Shown: piece by piece, positions 57,738-64,000 of the stretch
How the letters are laid out: every line of letters starts with the position of its first letter
How positions within the stretch are numbered: the stretch's first letter is position 1
From: Zygnema cylindricum
Lineage: Eukaryota; Streptophyta; Zygnematophyceae; Zygnematales; Zygnemataceae
Reading direction: 5' to 3'
DNA length: 64,000 nucleotides
NCBI GenBank assembly: GCA_037447655.1
Contig: JBBHKE010003117.1
Location: 179,557-243,556, forward strand
Translations under genes and position numbers: made by a program
The notes under the pieces: model-generated
Database searches by the model: none
Seen by the model: the letters and a program-made list of their open reading frames with translations, nothing else
What the model was told of the DNA's origin: nothing

Positions 57738-58299
57738 CAGCGCCAATCGCTTTTAGCGTAAAAGTTTCTTTAGCGTATAGGAATAATTACCGTGGTTTAC
57801 GCTAATTAAGAATTTGAAAATTTTAAAAAAAAACATACATTCTAATTGTTTAATAATTCTAATTTGGATCTTTGAAAAAAATAAACGTCGGCCGCAAACA
57901 TGCTTACACTAAGATAGGTTTTTCTACAAAATATGACAAATCGTACACAAATTGTACGTTCACACAGTCGAAACGTGGCTGCTGGACGAATATGTGTGAA
58001 CGTGATATTTGACAACCCGATTTCATCCCCTTTTTAGAGCGCATATTCTCATGCCTCCGCGGTTACTAAAACTCATTAACTATGCTTTTTCACTTAAAAA
58101 GGTACAATTTTGTACGGTTTGACACGTACCTTACACCACACTATTTAAACGACAACGTACTTTCGTATTGTAAGATACTTGGAAAATAACCCTAAATGGC
58201 GTAAAGAAAAAAATAGAATAAGCTACACTATTTGAGAATAAAAATAAAAATAGTGGGACGCAATTATCGTACACTACGCTAATAGCGATTGGCGGTGTA
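57738..58299. mobile_element. Inverted-repeat element, about 562 bp
   Basis: The left end CAGCGCCAATCGC...TTAGCG and right end ACGCTAATAGCGATTGGCGG are imperfect inverted repeats of the same family as 9373-9592. Inside are AAAGGTACAATTTTGTACGG and CACACTATTTAAACG, as in the 11-kb copies. Confidence 0.6.
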
Positions 58300-58302
58300 C
58301 AG

Positions 58303-58500
58303 TACACCGTGAATGATTATTAGTGTTAATGTTTTTTTCGCCACGAATTACATCTTTTCTCCGTACACATTTGTCTGATTGGAAATTTGACGGTCGCGAT
58401 TGATCAGATTTTGATTTGCGGTTCCAAATTGAAAATCCGATATTTGTGTACGGAGAGAAGATGTTTTAAATGGCGAACAAAATGTTAACACAAATTATTG
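58303..58500. mobile_element. Short palindromic inverted-repeat element
   Basis: Starts TACACCGTGAATGATTATTA. The inside is a long imperfect palindrome: TCGCCA...CATCTTTTCTCCGTACAC pairs with GTGTACGGAGAGAAGATG...TGGCGA. The right end is not clearly delimited. A relative is at 60672-60917. Confidence 0.5.
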
Positions 58501-59092
58501 ATGGAGTTACACGGCATATAGATTCTCACCGATACGTGACGAGAATCGAGCCGAATGGCGAATCAAAAATCGGAGCTCGATTTCGTCCACAAATCGAAAT
58601 GTCAAAGTTACAAAACCGGCACTCGTTTTCAACCACTACAAAGACCAGATGTGATTTGTACTTTGTGAGGTACACCCTGAATCGCTATTAGCGTTATTAA
58701 CGCTAATTCGGCGCCCCCAAATTTTGACCTTATACCTTAAATAGAATTATTAACACTAACTGTTTTTTAATGTTAATTAAGTTACTGGTTAATTAGCGTT
58801 AACAACCGTAGTTTATGGTCATCTTGAAAAGAGTGGTATACGGAACATGTCACTACGTCCAAAATGGTACTATTTAAGTAATAAAGTACTAAACATGGAT
58901 TTGAATAATTGCGAACACACGTAAAATTGCGCTCAGAGTAAAAGGCAAAATGACATCGTACCTATTTTAGTGTAAAGATATTGATCGCGTATTAATTTGA
59001 AGGGAGAAAACCTAAATTAGTGTAATAAATCAATTAGATTAAAAGGACGCGACGGTGTACGATTTATCAGATTTTCTACTTGTAATTATTTT

Positions 59093-59564
59093 TAGTGTTG
59101 TGTATCGGTAGGGTTTTGCCAATAATCGATATGTACCCTTTTTTGGCTTGCCGATAATCAATATATTGGCACGATTCATCGAGCCAGTGTTGTCCCCGAT
59201 AAGAAACGGATAATATTGGTTTTTTATCGCGATAACACCGGTACCGGCAACTACCAGTGATAATTGTACAGTTTGTACCGTACAACTGTACGGTTTATTC
59301 CGTCGTACTGAACCGACGTTATTTCGTTACACAGAGTACGGAACAAATTGCTACACGTGGCATGCCACGCTACAAATAGTGAACGATATAATATATTATA
59401 TTATAAAGTACTCTTATATAGCGTACTATATTTTTTGCACTTATCTCCGATAATGAATTTGTTGGTCTCGGAGCGATATATGTTGGAACCCTTGACCGTT
59501 CGATAATCGATAACTATCGGTATCGGTGTTATCGCGATTAATTTCTTGCCGATACACAACACTA
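59093..59564. mobile_element. hAT-like non-autonomous element, 472 bp
   Basis: TAGTGTTGTGTATCGG (59093) and CCGATACACAACACTA (to 59564) are perfect 16-bp inverted repeats. TAGTG fits the hAT terminal consensus YARNG. The 8-bp flanks (ATTATTTT, CCTATTTT) agree at six positions. GATAAC and CGATAA motifs are repeated inside. Non-coding. Confidence 0.6.
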
Positions 59565-59599
59565 CCTATTTTATTGTAAAAATCTTAAGGTCAAGTACT

Positions 59600-60305
59600 A
59601 TCACTCGTTTCTGTAATCGTACGGACAACTCTACGGGCCGAGTCGATTGAGTCGATGTTCCATGACGGAGAGTCTGTAAACCACGTGTTATAAATTGAGT
59701 GGCACCATATAAGCTACGATCCGATATTGAACATCTTTAAGATTTGTAGCACTGACAAAGTTTACATCAACTCTTCACTTGCGTACGAAATCATCATACA
59801 AAAGAAGGTTGTTATACTTTTTGCAAACGCTAGTCTTCTCCGCCAACTCGTTTTTTAGGGTTCCTGTTTTCGAACATACCGAAGGTCCTTTGACAGAAAT
59901 AGCATAACAAACAAAAGGTACTGAAAATAGAGCGACGAGGGAGAGTTATGAAATTACATTTTATTTTCGGTTGCATTTTCGAAAGCGCGGGTCATGTGCA
60001 AATTTTGTCAATTTTCGTTGGTTGTCCATCGTGACACCTAGCTTAATCGTCCAGCGTGTCACGATTTTTTTTTTCTGTAGCTGCCAACCTACCTTGAGGC
60101 ACGTTGGCAGCTACAAAGAAAAAAAAAGCGAACACCTCGCAGATGAATATCCGACGATCAGTGTTACCTTCAAGACCTTCGGAGAGTACTGGCAAGATTC
60201 TATGTAATGTTGTTTCGCTTATAAAGACAAAATAAGCGATACAGTTTGGTACGGATAGTCATGGATTTTTTTAAACTAACCCATTTTTTGACTAATGGAA
60301 CCTGA
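59600..60305. repeat. Dispersed repeat R1, right copy
   Basis: Same orientation and landmark order as 9150-10290: CTGTAAACCACGTGTTATAA, TAAGCTACGATCCGATATTG and GGCAAGATTCTATGTAATG. This copy carries an extra segment (about 59890-60155) with the hairpin at 60065-60127. Confidence 0.55.
60065..60127. other. Long hairpin
   Basis: GTAGCTGCCAAC (60077-60088) pairs perfectly with GTTGGCAGCTAC (60103-60114). The pairing extends through a T-run/A-run for about ten further pairs with one mismatch and one wobble. The loop is 14 nt. Confidence 0.8.
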
Positions 60306-60479
60306 CCCTTAATCGCATGTTCATTATAGTCCAACTGAAACCAAATTAGAGTTGTGGATAAATTGGAGTAAAAGTGTTTTTTTTAGAAACGCGAAAAATG
60401 AAAATTAGAGTTAGTAACACTAATTGTGTTTTTACACTAATTGTTTCTTAACACTAATAGCGATTCACGGTGTATGTAG

Positions 60480-60668
60480 ACTAAGAATCGCTATTAGCGT
60501 CAATAACGCTAATTCGGTGCCCCCAAATTTTTTCCCAAATTCTCAAATTACAAATTCTATTTTAAATTTTATATTAGAGTAAATATCCAAATTCCTAATT
60601 AGCCTTAATAACTCTAACTATTTCTCTAAGCTATTTATTTCCTTACGCTAATAACGATTCGCGGTGTA
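60480..60668. mobile_element. MITE-like element, about 189 bp
   Basis: Left end AATCGCTATTAGCGTCAATA (outer bases eroded), right end CTAATAACGATTCGCGGTGT with a final A. Non-coding. Confidence 0.55.
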
Positions 60669-60671
60669 CAG

Positions 60672-60917
60672 TACACCGTGTATCGCTATTAGTGTTATTT
60701 ATTTTTTCGCCACTTAAATCGTCCTTTCTCCGCACACTTTTGTCCGATTTTCAATCTAAGACCCTTAATTGGAAGTTGAGAATCTTACCTTTCAATCGCA
60801 ACCATCAGATCTAAAAACCAACATGCGTGTACGGAGAAAAGATATTTAAAGAGACGAAAAAAAATATTAAGGCCTTGTCCCCATGTAATCGGTACTTCGA
60901 TAGAGTATTTTGGGCTG
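60672..60917. mobile_element. Palindromic inverted-repeat element, about 246 bp
   Basis: Starts TACACCGTGTATCGCTATTA. Internal palindrome CTTTCTCCGCACAC / GTGTACGGAGAAAAG, as in 58303-58500. The right terminal repeat is missing; the next element starts at once. Confidence 0.5.
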
Positions 60918-61432
60918 TACACCGTGAATCGTAATTAGAGTTATGTACGCTAATTCCGTCACCCCACATTTTGACTGTATCACCATAAATAGAGTACATT
61001 ATTCTAAATTATTCTTTACTATATTTAAGGTACTTTTTGAATGAGCGTTAATAACCCTTATATAGTGTCGTTTTAAATAGTGTGGCGTACGGTCAATGTC
61101 TGACCGTGTAAAATTGTACTTCATTAGGTAAAAAGATACAAATAATGATTTAATACAGGTCGTTATCATATAATTGTGTTTTAACAAACCGCGTAGTGCA
61201 AACGTCATTATAACGTAAAACTGTACGTTTTGTCAAATTCTATACGTACACCTAATTTACAGTGGATACATTGAGCGCCCAAATTTACACTCAAATTAGA
61301 GTTATTGATAAATTAGAGTAATTTTTTTTTTGAAAAGGGTTGATTACCCAAAATAGAGTGAATAACTCTAATTATTATTCTTCATTTTTTTACTCTAATT
61401 ATTTCTCTACTCTAATTACATTTCGCGGTGTA
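60918..61432. mobile_element. MITE-like element, 515 bp
   Basis: TACACCGTGAATCGTAATTA at the left, TAATTACATTTCGCGGTGTA at the right. The inside is the reverse complement of the 10876-11370 element (for example TACAAATAATGATTTAATAC). Shows the family is dispersed in both orientations. Confidence 0.65.
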
Positions 61433-64000
61433 GTGAACATCCGTACGACTTTGAAGAGCGTCCCAATGTGGGAAAATGAAATCGGAACTTTGACTTGTGA
61501 CGGTTGTAGACGTAGATACAACTTTGTGACGGTTGATGACGACTACGAAATTGGTGACGCCAACAAAGACAATGACAGTTGTAGACGTTCATATTATTGT
61601 AATTTTGTGACATGGCAGATGTTTAAGCTTTTGTGACATTGTAACGCCATGCTCTCTTGTGACGACGTCGATGTCACGAATTCAAGAAATTTCGGTCATG
61701 GTTACCCTATTTTGTTTTTTCGACTTTTCTCACTCGACTTGCCATAAAATTAAATGTTAAGGTAGTAAAAATAATTATTTTACAAATATGTTTTATATTT
61801 TACCAGTATTGTCGTGCCTTATTCTAAAAGGTGTGAGATAAAATTGAGTGTGAGAGGGAGAGGGGAGAGGCAACGATGGCGCAAAATTGTGCAAAGGACC
61901 TATGAATGAAAGTGGAGGACCGAGACCCTTAGATATTTCTTTCTGTGCATGCTCGTCTTTTCCGTACATGCGCGTGACGGGCAGGGAGAAAAATAGTGAG
62001 TACTCTCTCTCTCGTCCTAAGAATTTCCCACTTGTTTGGCGCGTGCGAGGGTTGCTTTCCATTCATTGTTTGGGTGATACTTGATCTAAAAACACCCTCT
62101 CGAGGTGGTCGAAAAGAGGAAAACACCAAAATGCGTTCACATGACGACAAACATGGAGTAAATTCGAAATATCGAATTGACATTCATTGTATTGTGGTAA
62201 ACGTGATTTTTGCGTATGGCTACAGTTATTCTCGTCCGGGGCTGAATTTCGAGGGAAAACGACAGAAAAAAGTTGATGCACACCCCCTAAAACTAATAAC
62301 GATTCACGGTGTACACGGTGAAGAACACGTCGCCCCCCCGTCACGTATTTGCCGTGCAACCATATGGTTAGGGTTTTTATTATTATATTTTTGCTTTTTA
62401 ATACTAAGAAAACAAATAATAAATTACCATAAACATATAAACCCTATTCTGATACCCGATTACGGCGCTTACACCACAATGCAAGGGCTTGCACTACCTC
62501 TTTTCTGTTCCTTAAACCTATAACAAACCCAAACAATAATTTAATGTACTTTACTGCACTGTACTATACTATACAATACGGTACATTCTAATAAAGTGAA
62601 AAAGTGTAATATTGAGGTAGGTTGGTTCCTTGTTGGATTTTCTCGGGCCTTTGGCTTTTGCCAAGATCAGCAAGAGCCAAGAGATTCTCGCCGATACTTG
62701 CCAAGTATCAGTAATGGTACGACCCCATGTAATTGTAACTTAGCAAACTTACTTTGTATTTTATCGGAGATTCGTTGTACACAGTTTTCGAGTGTCCCAA
62801 TGTGTAACAATGACATTGTTACTTAAGGTTGTGACGAATGTATACGTCGAGAATGCCCGCGACGGCTGTCAACGTCTATAATTTGTCTTGCTGCATCGTA
62901 TTTTTTGAAAAAAAATCAAGCGTCGCAAGACACATCGTTATTTTTAAAACGATTTGGTATGTTACATCTCTTTGCGTGACATCATACACGTACAACATTG
63001 CAACCATGGTTTTACAACATGCCTTTGCATTTGCCTCTCTTTTCTGAGGGCCACTAATGGAAATGAAATTCATGGCGCCTTTGCAATTTTTTTAACTTTC
63101 CGTGAAATGCCATTGCAGCCTCAAGACACCTGCAAAAATAAACAACATTCTATTTTTTTTCGTCGTCAAAAACTTATGAAAAAATTTCACACGTAATCAT
63201 ATGTTTTCCTATTTGTGAAAGCGGTTTTACTTTATTAAAAACACACCGGCGATGTGTTTTGAGATAAGTTTGAAGATGACGTGACAGTGGGATAAAAAAA
63301 AACACAAGACGATAACTTTCCGTACATCCTAAGTTCGAGGATGACGGAAATTGTACTCTACAATTTTACGATATCTTCGTATGGTTACAACTTTAGCAGT
63401 ATAGCGAAAGTTTTAAAGGAAAACGACAAAACAAAAACCCGTACTTAGCCACATGGGGTCGTACCCTTAATGTTGTGCCCATGTAATTTAGCATTTTTTT
63501 TCGTCCAATGAAAATTCTCCCTACTTGCTTTCGTAGAGATGCACGATTACGTGGACCACCGACCAAATCGTAGAATAGTTTGGTTTCGTCCACAAATATC
63601 GAAAGTCACAACAGTGGCAATCGTTTTCAACCACCTCGAAGACCACATGCGATCAAATTGTCAAGCATTGTACTGTAACCGAAATGTAATTTTTAGTAAA
63701 GCCTGATGTACCTTTGAGCAAAACAAGACAAAATGAAAAGTGCGACGTGGCAATTGTAGTCCATGTCCTTAAATAGTATTGCTAACACTTTTTGTAATTT
63801 TCGCGAGAAAAAGGCGCTACCGAATTAGTGTTATTAATTTAAATAACGACGGGCGGTGTGGTTGTGATAACGTTTGTTGTATACTTGTCTTTATTTAACG
63901 TTTGTTGTTAACGTTGTTGTTATTTAACCTCTTATTTGTTCGTTTCTATACCGTTTCCTATTTTCTTTTGACTTTTTTAGCTTTCAAATGTTTTCTTTTT
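61433..64000. other. Right-end spacer, no gene recognised
   Basis: Only short frames without known domains. A lone element end (ATAACGATTCACGGTGTA, to about 62313) and a diverged one (AACGACGGGCGGTGTG, about 63844) mark further inverted-repeat element remnants. 62640-62710 has CTCGGGCCTTTGGC and CTCGCCGATACTTGCC repeats of unknown nature. Confidence 0.45.

Larger units (their letters stand above)
58670..60474. mobile_element. Composite inverted-repeat DNA element, about 1.8 kb
   Basis: The left end TACACCCTGAATCGCTATTA and right end TAATAGCGATTCACGGTGTA are inverted. As at 9107-10866, it has no transposase and contains an R1 repeat. A hAT-like element and a hairpin are nested inside. The pairing of ends is inferred. 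Confidence 0.4.

Overview
This is a eukaryotic nuclear window: split genes with GT-AG introns, AT-rich introns and spacers, and a large block of nested LTR retrotransposons. Lineage is inferred, not proven. Two unrelated retroelement groups carry primer-binding sites that match plant-type initiator tRNA-Met: the copia-like elements match its anticodon stem-loop and a gypsy element matches its 3' end. One gypsy element carries a captured cytosine-5 DNA methyltransferase, an arrangement reported (from memory) in charophyte algae and dinoflagellates. A green-lineage organism, perhaps a streptophyte alga, fits best, with modest confidence.

Left arm (1-13.4 kb). The 3' part of an unrecognised minus-strand gene with tandem repeats in one intron (1-1677). 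A plus-strand Egt1-type ergothioneine synthase (4248-7946) whose exons join in consistent phase, but which lacks its N-terminus and has one frameshift. Then spacer filled with short inverted-repeat DNA elements (TACACCG...CGGTGTA ends), a 145-bp tandem repeat and a long (ATC)n microsatellite.

Retroelement block (13.4-54.2 kb). A decayed gypsy element with protease, DNA methyltransferase, RT, RNase H and integrase (13.4-18.7 kb) is followed by a pile of copia-like elements: A (18.7-23.4), an inverted 3' end B' (23.4-24.9), B (24.9-29.2, fused in frame to a gypsy fragment, 29.2-31.3), C (from 31.3, interrupted by E and F), E (34.0-38.5, with target-site duplication), F (38.9-42.2), D (42.2-47.4), an inverted gypsy piece (47.4-49.2), G (49.2-54.2) and an inverted A-type piece (51.8-53.65). 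E and F are gag-only non-autonomous elements. In the copia-like elements the gag start codon lies inside the LTR and the primer-binding site lies inside the gag reading frame. Their LTRs share an unusual architecture: a U3 stem-loop with a conserved loop, an antisense tRNA-like cassette, and a palindrome just before the TATA box.

Right arm (54.2-64 kb). A purine-rich tract, a damaged minus-strand GT77-like glycosyltransferase (54720-56460) preceded by 165-168 bp tandem repeats rich in ACGT cores, and a second field of inverted-repeat DNA elements, a hAT-like element and a long hairpin. No host gene is recognised after 57.1 kb.

Almost every coding region carries single-base indels or stops, in host genes as well as transposons. 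Real decay and assembly error cannot be separated from sequence alone.
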